NCBI RefSeq assembly: GCF_001592225.1
Contig: NZ_BCWN01000001.1
Span: forward strand, 186,001 to 250,000
Direction of reading: 5' to 3'
Length of the DNA: 64,000 nucleotides
Source of the DNA: Castellaniella caeni NBRC 101664
GTDB taxonomy: Bacteria; Pseudomonadota; Gammaproteobacteria; Burkholderiales; Burkholderiaceae_B
The first letter of the stretch is position 1. Each line of letters starts with the position of its first letter. Below, piece after piece: positions 18,487 to 30,188 of the stretch. The notes below the pieces were generated by a model. It did not search any database. It was not told the origin of the DNA and saw nothing but the letters and a program-made list of their open reading frames with translations. The translations under genes and the position numbers were made by a program.

Positions 18487-19515
18487 TCAGGCTGTCATGT
18501 CCAGGACGACCCGACCATCGACCTGGCCTTTTAACAAGCGATCGAGAACTGCATTGACGTTCTCCAGCCGATCGGTGGAGACCGTGGCGGCAACCTTGCC
18601 GTCACCGGCAAAATCCAACGCTTCCTGCAAATCCAGACGGGTTCCCACAATAGAGCCTCGCACGGTGATGCCATTGAGCACCATGTCAAAGATCGAAAGG
18701 GGAAATTCACCGGGCGGCAGACCGTTCAAGGCAATCGTGCCGCCACGCCGAGTCATGCCCAGCGCCTGTTCAAACGCTTTAGGAGACACCGCCGTCACCA
18801 ACACGCCGTGCGCACCGCCAATCTCGCGCCGCAGATAGGCCGCGGGGTCAGTCTGCCTGGCGTTCACCACGACTTCCGCCCCAAGGCGCTGCGCCAAGGC
18901 CAACTTGCCGTCGTCGATATCGACTGCCGCCACATTGAGCCCCATCGCCCGGGCATATTGCACGGCCATGTGCCCGAGCCCGCCGATGCCCGAGACCACC
19001 ACCCAGTCACCGGGTTTGGTGTCCGTCATCTTGAGCCCCTTGTAGACGGTGACTCCGGCACACAAAACAGGGGCAATTTCGATGAAGCCCACATTATCCG
19101 GCAGGCGTCCAACGTAATCCGCATCCGCCACGGCATAGCGGGCAAAGCCACCATTGACGGAATACCCGGTGTTCTGCTGGCTTTCGCACAAGGTCTCCCA
19201 TCCCCCCAGGCAATGCTCGCAATGGCCGCAGGCCGAATACAACCAGGGGATGCCAACCCGATCCCCCTCCTTGACATGCCGCACACCGGCCCCCAGGCCA
19301 ACCACGTACCCCACGCCCTCATGGCCCGGGATGAAGGGCGGCTCCGGCTTGACCGGCCAGTCTCCGTGGGCCGCGTGCAAATCGGTATGGCAAACCCCCG
19401 AGGCTTCGATCTGAACCAGAACCTGTCCTGGGCCAGGCCTGGGCACAGCTACCTCCTCGATATGCAGCGGCTTGCCAAACTCCCGTACCACGGCGGCCTT
19501 CATTGTTGGTTCCAT
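18487..19515 (-). CDS. adhP: Zinc-dependent alcohol dehydrogenase, AdhP type
   Basis: A 342-residue NAD-dependent medium-chain dehydrogenase that oxidises ethanol or other primary alcohols to aldehydes. Catalytic-zinc ligands are seen in [15 protein letters not shown] and PGHEGVGYV. The structural zinc has four cysteines in [17 protein letters not shown]. The nucleotide loop is [13 protein letters not shown]. The ATG at 19515 ([10 protein letters not shown]) is preceded by GGAG at 7 bases; an internal ATG at 19503 also matches family starts. It lies downstream of the aldehyde dehydrogenase gene on the same strand, separated by a terminator, so read-through or a separate promoter is needed. 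Confidence 0.94.
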   Translation of the reverse strand: MEPTMKAAVVREFGKPLHIEEVAVPRPGPGQVLVQIEASGVCHTDLHAAHGDWPVKPEPPFIPGHEGVGYVVGLGAGVRHVKEGDRVGIPWLYSACGHCEHCLGGWETLCESQQNTGYSVNGGFARYAVADADYVGRLPDNVGFIEIAPVLCAGVTVYKGLKMTDTKPGDWVVVSGIGGLGHMAVQYARAMGLNVAAVDIDDGKLALAQRLGAEVVVNARQTDPAAYLRREIGGAHGVLVTAVSPKAFEQALGMTRRGGTIALNGLPPGEFPLSIFDMVLNGITVRGSIVGTRLDLQEALDFAGDGKVAATVSTDRLENVNAVLDRLLKGQVDGRVVLDMTA

Positions 19516-19600
19516 TGGCAGTCTCCTTCCTTGTGAAAGACGGGCTTCGTGACGCTCCTTCCGGACGCCGCCCGCAGCAGCGCGCCCTGCCGGGCGCACC

Positions 19601-19630
19601 ATGAAAAACGCCAGCACATCCGGCTGGCGT
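19601..19630 (-). terminator. Intrinsic terminator between aldehyde and alcohol dehydrogenase genes
   Basis: On the minus strand ACGCCAGC-CGGATGT-GCTGGCGT is followed by TTTTT. It lies 10 bases past the aldehyde dehydrogenase stop and should reduce transcription into adhP. Confidence 0.75.
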
Positions 19631-19639
19631 CGTGAAGGT

Positions 19640-21166
19640 CTAGAAGAAGCCCAGCGCGTCCGGGCTGTAGCTCACCAGCAGGCACTTGGTCTGCTGGTAG
19701 GCGGAGAGCGCCATCTTGTGCGTTTCGCGCCCGATGCCGGACTGCTTGTAGCCGCCGAAGGCGGCGTGGGCCGGGTAAAGGTTGTAGCAGTTCGTCCAGA
19801 CGCGGCCCGCCTGCACCTGGCGGCCCACCCGGTAGGCCTGCGAGCCGTCGCGCGACCAGACCCCGGCCCCCAGGCCGTAATAGGTGTCGTTGGCAATGGC
19901 GATGGCCTCGTCTTCATCCTTGAAGGTGGTCACCGCGGCCACCGGGCCAAAGATTTCCTCCTGGAAGACCCGCATGCTGTTGTCCCCGAACAGCAGCGTG
20001 GGCTTGATGTAGAAGCCTTGATCCAGCCCCGCGCCCGGCACGTTGCGGCCCCCGCCCGTCAGGCACTGGGCGCCCTCGTCGCGACCGATGTCGATATAAC
20101 CCAGGATCTTGTCCATCTGCGCCCGGGAGACCTGGGCGCCCAGCATGGTGGAGGCCTCCAGCGGATGCCCGGTCTTCATGGATTCGACCCGCTTGACCGC
20201 ACGCTCGATAAAGCGCTCATAGATGGATTCCTGCACCAGGATGCGCGAGGGGCAGGTGCAGATTTCGCCCTGATTCAGGGCGAACATGCTGAAGCCTTCC
20301 AGGGTCTTGTCGAAGAAGGCATCGTCCTGATCCATGACGCTGGCAAAGAAGATGTTCGGGCTCTTGCCGCCCAGTTCGACCGTGCTGGGAATGAGGTTGT
20401 CGGCAGCGGCATGCAAAATGTGCTTGCCCGTGGGCGTGGAGCCGGTAAAGGCGATCTTGGCGATACGCTTGCTGGAGGCCAGCGCCTGGCCCGCTTCCTT
20501 GCCAAAGCCGTTGACGATATTGAGCACGCCCGGCGGCAGCAGGTCGCCGACGAGCTCCATCAGCACCAGGATCGAGGCCGGCGTCTGCTCGGCGGGCTTG
20601 AGCACCACGCAATTGCCGGCGGCCAGGGCCGGGCCGAGCTTCCAGGCGGCCATGAGCAAAGGGAAGTTCCAGGGGATGATCTGCCCCACCACCCCCATGG
20701 GCTCGTGAAAGTGATAGGCCACGGTGGTCTTGTCGATCTCGGAGATGCCGCCTTCCTGGGCACGGATGCAGCCAGCGAAATAGCGCAGGTGGTCGATGGC
20801 CAGCGGCAGGTCGGCGTTCAGCGTCTCGCGCAGGGGCTTGCCGTTGTCGATGGTCTCGGCCACGGCCAGCAGGCGCAGGTTCTGTTCCATGCGGTCGGCC
20901 ATGCGCAGCAGCACGCCGGCGCGCTCGGCCACCGAGGTTTCGCCCCAGGCCTTGCGCGCGGCGTGGGCGGCATCCAGGGCCAGCTCGACGTCCTCGGCGC
21001 CCGAGCGCGGCACCTCGCAAAACACCTGCCCGGTGATGGGCGACAGATTGTCGAAATACTGCCCGCCCACGGGCGCCACCCAACGCCCGCCGATGTAGTT
21101 CTCGTAGTGCTTTTTGTAGGGAAAACCGAGGTCGATGCCAAAATGCTTCAGGTCGGTCATGTCCAT
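19640..21166 (-). CDS. NAD-dependent aldehyde dehydrogenase (acetaldehyde type, AldB/ExaC/AcoD-like)
   Basis: A 508-residue cytoplasmic enzyme that oxidises an aldehyde, probably acetaldehyde, to the acid. The catalytic Glu is in [12 protein letters not shown] and the nucleophilic Cys in [11 protein letters not shown]. The cofactor loop is [11 protein letters not shown]. The ATG at 21166 follows GGAG at 6 bases; MTDLKHF at 21160 is the alternative. It is divergent from an AcoR-type activator and has a sigma-54 promoter upstream. Together with adhP it forms an alcohol-to-acid oxidation route. Confidence 0.94.
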   Translation of the reverse strand: MDMTDLKHFGIDLGFPYKKHYENYIGGRWVAPVGGQYFDNLSPITGQVFCEVPRSGAEDVELALDAAHAARKAWGETSVAERAGVLLRMADRMEQNLRLLAVAETIDNGKPLRETLNADLPLAIDHLRYFAGCIRAQEGGISEIDKTTVAYHFHEPMGVVGQIIPWNFPLLMAAWKLGPALAAGNCVVLKPAEQTPASILVLMELVGDLLPPGVLNIVNGFGKEAGQALASSKRIAKIAFTGSTPTGKHILHAAADNLIPSTVELGGKSPNIFFASVMDQDDAFFDKTLEGFSMFALNQGEICTCPSRILVQESIYERFIERAVKRVESMKTGHPLEASTMLGAQVSRAQMDKILGYIDIGRDEGAQCLTGGGRNVPGAGLDQGFYIKPTLLFGDNSMRVFQEEIFGPVAAVTTFKDEDEAIAIANDTYYGLGAGVWSRDGSQAYRVGRQVQAGRVWTNCYNLYPAHAAFGGYKQSGIGRETHKMALSAYQQTKCLLVSYSPDALGFF

Positions 21167-21211
21167 GTCTGTCTCCTTGAGTCAGGCGCCGCCTGCGGCA
21201 GCCGCCCAGTT

Positions 21212-21234
21212 CACCGGGACACCGTGTCCCGGTG
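21212..21234. repeat. Perfect 11-bp palindrome near the aldehyde dehydrogenase transcript start
   Basis: CACCGGGACAC and GTGTCCCGGTG flank a single C. It lies just downstream of the expected sigma-54 start (about 21238) in the leader. It could be an operator or an RNA hairpin; its GGGACA/TGTCCC core resembles the half-sites further upstream. Confidence 0.65.
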
Positions 21235-21248
21235 TTTGATGAGTTCCA

Positions 21249-21265
21249 AAGCAACAACCATGCCA
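21249..21265 (-). promoter_or_regulatory. Sigma-54 promoter of the aldehyde dehydrogenase gene
   Basis: On the minus strand TGGCAT (21265-21260), GGTTG and TTGCTT (21254-21249) match the -24/-12 consensus with correct spacing. It lies about 85 bp upstream of the ATG and faces away from the activator gene. Confidence 0.82.
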
Positions 21266-21421
21266 GCCTTGAAAACCCCACGGCCGACAGCGTCCAGGCT
21301 CGCGGACGGCGCCCCTCCGCGCACGGCGTCTGGCCCGGGCGCCATGGGGCACGCGGCGCGGGCTTTTCTTGCCGCGTCGGCAATGGCATACTGAAGAAAA
21401 TCACGTTTAAAAACAGCAAGC

Positions 21422-21470
21422 TGTCGCATTTTGCGACACTCAGCTGCGCAGCCTGCGACAGGCGTGTCGC
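21422..21470. promoter_or_regulatory. Two palindromic activator sites (TGTCGC/GCGACA type)
   Basis: Site 1 is TGTCGCA-TTT-TGCGACA (21422-21438). Site 2 is GCGACA-GGCG-TGTCGC (21455-21470), the same half-sites in the opposite arrangement. They lie about 160-200 bp upstream of the sigma-54 promoter, a normal enhancer position, and just upstream of the activator gene. Confidence 0.65.
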
Positions 21471-21512
21471 CTTATGCACGCCCACCGCATGTGCCCGGAC
21501 GGAGAGATCCCC

Positions 21513-23321
21513 ATGCCGCATCCACTGCCGCTCACCCTCGCCCCAGACGCCCAGGCCGACGTATCCGCGCTGGTTCATCGCTCATGGGCCCGCTGCGCCA
21601 AACTCGACCCGCAGCTGCTCGCCGATCCCAACCCGCTGTCGCAGGCCGATCTCAGCGACCAGATCGACGCGCACCAGGCCCTGCTGCACCATGCCGAGCC
21701 CAGCCTCAGCGCCCTGGGCGCCCTGGCGCAGGCCAACCACGGCATCGCCATCCTGGCGGCGCCCAACGGCCTCATCCTGCACGAGCGGGGCAACCCTCAG
21801 TTTCTCGACAAAGTGCAGCGCATCGCCTTGCGCCCCGGCGTCAGCTGGGCCGAATCCCAGCGCGGCACCAATGCCATCGGCACGGCGCTGTTCGATGGCC
21901 GCGCCATCCGCATCCACGGGGCCGAGCACTTCCTGACGCGCAACCAGGTGCTCAGCTGCCACGCCGCTCCCATCCGTTCAGCTACCGGCGACATCCTTGG
22001 CGTACTCGACCTCTCCGGCCCCGCCGATGCGCTGTGCAGCTACGCGCTGGCGTTGGTGCGGCAGCTGGCCAGCGGCATCAGCAACCAGATCCTCGTCGGC
22101 AGCCCGCTGCAGCGGCTCGAATTCCACCCAGGACGAATGGCGGTCGGCGGCGCCGCCACCGCCATCCTGCTGTTGGACGACGCGCTGCGCATCGCTGGCG
22201 CCAACGAGGCCGCCCTGCGGGCCTTGAACACCGACTGGCGGCTGCTGGGCACCCCGTACACACAGTGGATCGACGGCACACCGCATCCCCAGGACACGGC
22301 GCTGCGCCGCCACGACGGGCTGCCGCTCACCGGACGGCTGCTGCGCGGCCCGCAGCCTGTCGGCGCCGCGCCGCGCAAACCCGCCCCGCCCGCGCCATCC
22401 CCCACCGCCGCGCACGCGCTGCCTGCGCCTGACGCCATGAACCGCCCGTTGCTGGCCCAGGCCGTGCGCGCCGTCGACAGCCAGCTGGCCGTGCTGCTGC
22501 AAGGCGAGACCGGCACGGGCAAAGAGGTGATGGCGCGGCATATCCACGCCGCCAGCGCGCGCGGCACGGGGGCCTTCGTGGCGATCAACTGCGCCGCCCT
22601 GCCCGAACACCTGATCGAATCCGAGCTTTTCGGCTACGAGGCCGGCGCTTTCACCGGCGCGCGGCGCGAAGGCGCACGCGGCCTGCTGCGCCAGGCGCAC
22701 CAGGGCACCCTGTTTCTGGACGAGATCGGCGACATGCCACTGGCGCTGCAGACCCGCCTGCTGCGCGTGCTGCAAGAACGCGAAGTGCAGCCGCTGGGCT
22801 CGGAAAAACGTCTGGCGCTCGACTTCAACCTGATCAGCGCCAGCCACCAGAACCTGCCCGAACGGGTCGCCCAGGGCCTGTTTCGCGCCGACCTCTACTA
22901 CCGTCTGCAGGACATCCCCATCGAACTGCCGCCGCTGCGCGCGCGCCCTGATCTGGCCCGTTTCATTGCCGACCAATACGCGCGCCTGGGGGGCGCGTTG
23001 GCCGCCGACGCGCTCGACGCGCTGGTGCGCCACCCCTGGCCGGGCAACTACCGCGAACTGCTCAGCCTGCTGCGACGCCTGCGCTGCCTGCATCCGCAAG
23101 AAGAACCGCTGACGGCGTACCAGCTGCCGGTGCCTGCCGGGCACGAGCCCGGGCCCGGATCTATGCCGTTGGACGCGCCGACCGCGGGCCAGCTGCACGC
23201 ACTCGAACAATCCGCCATCCATCAAGCGCTGCACGACTGCGCCGGCAACATCAGCCAGGCGGCACGGCGGCTGGGCATCCACCGCAGCACGCTGTACCGC
23301 AAGCTCAAAGGCCAGCCTTAG
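21513..23321 (+). CDS. AcoR-type sigma-54-dependent transcriptional activator
   Basis: A 602-residue cytoplasmic enhancer-binding protein. The N-terminal sensing part has the AcoR-family GAF sequence SQRGTNAIGTALFDG followed by LSCHAAPIRSATGDILGVLDLSG. A PAS-like segment follows. The AAA+ domain (about 310-530) has GETGTGKEVM, the GAFTGA loop and [12 protein letters not shown] Fis-type helix-turn-helix ends the protein (NISQAARRLGIHRSTLYRKLKG). The ATG at 21513 follows GGAGAG; the open frame from 21474 is rejected. It is divergent from the sigma-54-dependent dehydrogenase gene and is its likely activator, sensing acetaldehyde, acetoin or a similar compound. Confidence 0.92.
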   Translation: MPHPLPLTLAPDAQADVSALVHRSWARCAKLDPQLLADPNPLSQADLSDQIDAHQALLHHAEPSLSALGALAQANHGIAILAAPNGLILHERGNPQFLDKVQRIALRPGVSWAESQRGTNAIGTALFDGRAIRIHGAEHFLTRNQVLSCHAAPIRSATGDILGVLDLSGPADALCSYALALVRQLASGISNQILVGSPLQRLEFHPGRMAVGGAATAILLLDDALRIAGANEAALRALNTDWRLLGTPYTQWIDGTPHPQDTALRRHDGLPLTGRLLRGPQPVGAAPRKPAPPAPSPTAAHALPAPDAMNRPLLAQAVRAVDSQLAVLLQGETGTGKEVMARHIHAASARGTGAFVAINCAALPEHLIESELFGYEAGAFTGARREGARGLLRQAHQGTLFLDEIGDMPLALQTRLLRVLQEREVQPLGSEKRLALDFNLISASHQNLPERVAQGLFRADLYYRLQDIPIELPPLRARPDLARFIADQYARLGGALAADALDALVRHPWPGNYRELLSLLRRLRCLHPQEEPLTAYQLPVPAGHEPGPGSMPLDAPTAGQLHALEQSAIHQALHDCAGNISQAARRLGIHRSTLYRKLKGQP

Positions 23322-23345
23322 CGCGCCACACAGGCCGGCCCCCAC

Positions 23346-23390
23346 GAAAAACACCCCGGACATCGGACGAAAATCCAATGTCTGGGGTGT
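23346..23390 (-). terminator. Strong intrinsic terminator of the rpsU-dnaG-rpoD operon
   Basis: A 17-bp stem (23351-23367 with 23374-23390, two G-U pairs) with the loop TTTTCG is followed on the minus strand by TTTTT. It lies 78 bp past the rpoD stop and also separates it from the convergent acoR-like gene. Confidence 0.85.
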
Positions 23391-23468
23391 CGCTGACCGC
23401 AGAAGCCCGGCTGTCCCAGGCAGGTGATCCGGGCAAGCGCCGCAGGACGGCGGTTGCCCGCGGATCGC

Positions 23469-25652
<2,184 letters not shown>

Positions 25653-25745
25653 GTGCTCAGTTCCGTTAACAGTTCTGTTGACAGTTCCGCTAAAAGCGTT
25701 CAACTTATTGAAAACCATATAGTTTACTGCACTCAACAGGAAGAT

Positions 25746-27728
25746 TCATCCTGTCCTGCGCTTCAAGCGAGCCAGACGCTGGCTCAATTCCAGGTAGTGC
25801 CTGCGTTGTTCATCGGTGTGGATCCCCATCTCGATCAGGCGATCGCAACGCGCCTGCACCACCTGCAGCTCGATCTGCCGCAAGGCATCGCGCCACTCGG
25901 CCTCGGGCTCGGGCAACTCCTGCATCATGACCTCGGTCGACAGGTCGCGAATGGCCTGCGCCAGGTCGGAATCAGGATCGGCGGCCTCCAGTAGCGCCCC
26001 CGCATGCCGCCCGCGGCTGGCACTCGCCAGCGCAACAAGCTCGCGTACCAAGCCCAGATGGGGATGATGCGCCAATAATTCAAGCTGCTGGTCGCCCAGG
26101 CCATCGACCAGCGCCGGGTGCGCCAGCAAAAGCTGCAACAGGCGCCGGGCCAGCGGCGTGACGCTGCGCGCACCCTGCGGCCGCTTGCCTGCGCTCCGGG
26201 CCCGCGCGCCACCCGACGGGCGCGGCGGCTCGTGTGCCTGCCCCAGCCAGGGCGGCGCGTCGTCGGGAGCCTCCCACGAGCCCGTAAATCCGACATCGCC
26301 GCTCCCGTCCCAGGGCGCTTCGCCGTCCCAGGGCGCGCCCACGGCGCCCGTCGGCTCCGGCGCGCCACGCCCCCGGCTCGCGCCGCCCGCGCCCGTGCCG
26401 ACCGCCGCCGCGCCTACCACGGGCGCCTCGGTGCCGCCCGCGGCCAGCAGCATCTGCGTCAGCTCGTCGGGCGTCAGACGCACCAGCTGGGCGAACTCGC
26501 GCTCCACCTGCAGGCGATAGCCGCCCTCGGGCATCTGCCGCAGCAGGGGCCGCGCCTCGTGCACGCAGGCGGCGCGGCCCTCGGCCTCGCGCAAGTCGTG
26601 GCGCGCGCTGAGCTCGTCGAGCAGAAAGCGGGACAGGGACTGCGCCTCGTCGAGGTAGGCGCGCAGCGCCTGTACGCCGTAGGCGCGCACGTAGGAATCC
26701 GGATCCTGCCCCTCGGGCAGGAACAGGAAGCGCATCGCCACCGCCTCGCCCACCCAGGGCAGGCAGGCCTGCAAGGCGCGCCAGGCCGCCTTGCGCCCCG
26801 CCCCATCGCCATCGAAGCTGAAAATGATGCGGTCGCTGGCGCGGCACAGCTTCTGCACGTGCGTCGGCGTCGTGGAAGTACCCAGCGTGGCCACGGCGTT
26901 GTTCAGGCCGAACTGTGCCAGCGCCACGACGTCCATATAGCCCTCGACCACCAGCACGCAGCCCTCGGTGCGGATGCCCGCCCGCGCCTCATGCAGGCCA
27001 TAGAGCTCGTTGCCCTTGGAAAACAGGCTGGTCTCGGGCGAATTGAGGTACTTGGGCTCGCCCGGCTCGATGAGCCGCCCGCCAAAACCGATCAGCTGGC
27101 CCCGTCCGTTGTGAATGGGAAACATCACCCGGGCGCGGAAGCGGTCGTGGCGGCGGCCATCCTCGGACTCGACCACCAGCCCCGACTCGATCAGGGCGGG
27201 GTCGTCGTAGTGCTCGAACACCGCCGCCAAGCCGCGCCGCTCGGCGCTGGCCCAGCCCAGGCCGTAGTGTGCCGCGATCTCGCCGCTCAGGCCGCGCTTT
27301 TTCAGGTAGGCGACGGCCTGCGGCGACTGCTTGAGGGCGGCCCGGTAGTGCGCCTGGGCCTTGTCGAGAATGTCGCGCTGGCGCGAACTCTCGGCCTTGC
27401 GCTCGCGCTCGACGGCGCGCTGCTTCGGGCTGCGCGGTTCTTCGGGCACGGTCATGCCCACGCTGGAAGCCAGCGTGCGCACCGCCTCGGGGAAGGTGGC
27501 GCCTGTGTGCTCGGTCAGGAAGTGCAGCGCGCTGCCGTGCGCGCCGCAGCCGAAACAATGGTAGAACTGCTTGGTCGGACTGACCGTGAAGGACGGCGTC
27601 TTCTCATTGTGAAAAGGGCACAAACCCAACAGGTTTGCACCCCCTTTGCGCAGCTGTACATATCGGCCGACGACATCGACGATATCGACGCGCGCCAGAA
27701 GTTCCTGAATGAAGGATTCAGGAATCAA
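25746..27728 (-). CDS. dnaG: DNA primase, starting at TTG
   Basis: Makes RNA primers at the replication fork. The 660-residue protein has an N-terminal zinc finger (C37, H40, C58, C61 in CPFHNEKTPSF...CFGC), the RNA polymerase core with Toprim motifs VVEGYMDVVAL and FSFDGDGAGRKAA, and a C-terminal DnaB-binding domain from about 522. A 95-residue Gly/Ala/Pro-rich linker (about 427-521) with APWDG repeats joins the last two. The TTG start directly abuts the rpsU TGA in the same frame. Family alignment (IPESFIQELLARVDIVD) requires this start. No Shine-Dalgarno is visible, so translation probably depends on rpsU. Confidence 0.95.
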   Translation of the reverse strand: MIPESFIQELLARVDIVDVVGRYVQLRKGGANLLGLCPFHNEKTPSFTVSPTKQFYHCFGCGAHGSALHFLTEHTGATFPEAVRTLASSVGMTVPEEPRSPKQRAVERERKAESSRQRDILDKAQAHYRAALKQSPQAVAYLKKRGLSGEIAAHYGLGWASAERRGLAAVFEHYDDPALIESGLVVESEDGRRHDRFRARVMFPIHNGRGQLIGFGGRLIEPGEPKYLNSPETSLFSKGNELYGLHEARAGIRTEGCVLVVEGYMDVVALAQFGLNNAVATLGTSTTPTHVQKLCRASDRIIFSFDGDGAGRKAAWRALQACLPWVGEAVAMRFLFLPEGQDPDSYVRAYGVQALRAYLDEAQSLSRFLLDELSARHDLREAEGRAACVHEARPLLRQMPEGGYRLQVEREFAQLVRLTPDELTQMLLAAGGTEAPVVGAAAVGTGAGGASRGRGAPEPTGAVGAPWDGEAPWDGSGDVGFTGSWEAPDDAPPWLGQAHEPPRPSGGARARSAGKRPQGARSVTPLARRLLQLLLAHPALVDGLGDQQLELLAHHPHLGLVRELVALASASRGRHAGALLEAADPDSDLAQAIRDLSTEVMMQELPEPEAEWRDALRQIELQVVQARCDRLIEMGIHTDEQRRHYLELSQRLARLKRRTG

Positions 27729-27941
27729 TCAATAGAGACGCGGCGGCAGTTGTTGGCTGCGGATGCGCTTGTAGTGGCGCTTGACGGCAGCGGCGGCCTT
27801 GCGCTTGCGCTCGGCGGTGGGCTTCTCGTAGAACTCGCGCGAACGCAGTTCGGTCAGAAGACCGGTTTTTTCGATGGTGCGCTTAAAGCGCCGCAGGGCA
27901 GCCTCGAAGGGCTCGTTTTCTTTGAGGCGGACAATCGGCAT
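27729..27941 (-). CDS. rpsU: Small ribosomal subunit protein bS21
   Basis: The 70-residue bS21, a basic protein of the 30S platform important for initiation. The sequence [20 protein letters not shown] and the basic C-terminus [17 protein letters not shown] are typical. ATG 27941 follows AAGGA at 6 bases; an upstream in-frame frame to 28004 is rejected. First gene of the macromolecular-synthesis operon, with dnaG beginning at the very next codon after its TGA. Confidence 0.97.
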   Translation of the reverse strand: MPIVRLKENEPFEAALRRFKRTIEKTGLLTELRSREFYEKPTAERKRKAAAAVKRHYKRIRSQQLPPRLY

Positions 27942-28048
27942 GTAAATCCTTGAAAGCCTGGGTAAATTCATGGGTATCGGCGAAAACGAAATCAGCCGGT
28001 GCACCCACGGTTGGGGTTAAAGGTATATCCTGACTAGGACAGCAGAAG

Positions 28049-28057
28049 ATTCTATCA
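28049..28057 (-). promoter_or_regulatory. Possible extended -10 promoter of rpsU-dnaG-rpoD
   Basis: On the minus strand TGA-TAGAAT (28057-28049) forms an extended -10 element 108 bp upstream of the rpsU start. The -35 region is weak. The rest of the 253-bp gap between rpsU and the phosphoribosyltransferase gene shows no other clear element. Confidence 0.35.
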
Positions 28058-28194
28058 TGGATCGCCCAACGAAGCCATGGCCGCGCATGGTCGTCAGCCC
28101 TGTCCTGCCAAACCCCGCGATCGGCTCCCCGTCGGCGCGAACCGCGATGCCCGCCCCAAAAGCCGCGCTTCGAGGCCGGGCGCCAGGCCGCCGC

Positions 28195-28761
28195 TTACTT
28201 GGCTTCGGAATCGGGGTATGCCGTACGCACGCCCTTGCGGATCCAGGATTCCAGCTGATGCGGCCGCAGGCTGTCGTAGTCTTCGAAAGGCTGATGTATC
28301 CAGGGATTGGTCGGCAGCTGATCGACGTAGTAATCGGGCTCGACTTTGGCGTGCCCTTTCCACCACAGCACGGCGGTGCGCAGTTCGGTGATGCCGGCAA
28401 ACTGTTTGAGCAGGTGATCGCGCACGCGCGTGAAGGTAAGCCCGGTATCGACCATGTCGTCGACCAGCAGCACCCGGCCATCCAGCGTGCCACGCGTGAT
28501 GGTGATGAACTGGGCGATGTCCAGCTGCCCCTGCACGGTGCCTGCGGCCTCGCGATAGCTGCTGGTGGCCAGAATGCCCAGCGGCACGTCGAAAATACGC
28601 GACAACACGTCGCCCACCCGCACCCCACCGCGCGCCAGACACAAAATCTTGTCGAAGGCCCAACCGGATTCATGCACCTGCAAGGCCAGGCGCTCGGTCA
28701 GCTCGTGATATTGTTCCCAGCTAACCCATAGATCGCGGTCGGTGCTCGGCGGGGTACTCAT
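28195..28761 (-). CDS. Purine-type phosphoribosyltransferase
   Basis: A 188-residue type I phosphoribosyltransferase. The PRPP-binding motif is VLLVDDMVDTGLTFTR, and CLARGGVRVGDVLSR marks the N-terminal part. It resembles hypoxanthine/xanthine phosphoribosyltransferases, which salvage purine bases to nucleotides. The exact base cannot be told from sequence. It lies after the purA terminator on the same strand, which links it to purine metabolism by position. Confidence 0.85.
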   Translation of the reverse strand: MSTPPSTDRDLWVSWEQYHELTERLALQVHESGWAFDKILCLARGGVRVGDVLSRIFDVPLGILATSSYREAAGTVQGQLDIAQFITITRGTLDGRVLLVDDMVDTGLTFTRVRDHLLKQFAGITELRTAVLWWKGHAKVEPDYYVDQLPTNPWIHQPFEDYDSLRPHQLESWIRKGVRTAYPDSEAK

Positions 28762-28795
28762 GGTGTGATCCTATTGTCTTTCAAAAAATCGAGGT

Positions 28796-28822
28796 CAAAA
28801 AAACCGCAAGCTCACTTGCGGT
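28796..28822 (-). terminator. Intrinsic terminator of purA
   Basis: On the minus strand ACCGCAAG-TGAG-CTTGCGGT is followed by a run of seven T. It lies 13 bases past the purA stop. Confidence 0.9.
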
Positions 28823-28835
28823 CTTGGGGAGCGCC

Positions 28836-30188
<1,353 letters not shown>

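Larger units (their letters stand above)
21167..21512. other. 346-bp divergent control region between aldehyde dehydrogenase and acoR-like genes
   Basis: No gene is supported here. It holds a sigma-54 promoter facing the dehydrogenase gene, a 23-bp palindrome near its expected transcript start and two GCGACA/TGTCGC palindromes near the activator gene. An AT-rich stretch at 21396-21420 separates the promoter and the palindromes. No clear sigma-70 promoter for the activator gene was found. Confidence 0.7.

Noticed and set aside
21211-21429. A 72-residue minus-strand open frame in the dehydrogenase control region
   Set aside because: It spans the sigma-54 promoter and palindrome, has no ribosome-binding site or family resemblance.
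26118-27953. A 611-residue plus-strand frame opposite dnaG and rpsU
   Set aside because: Antisense shadow of conserved genes with no family match.
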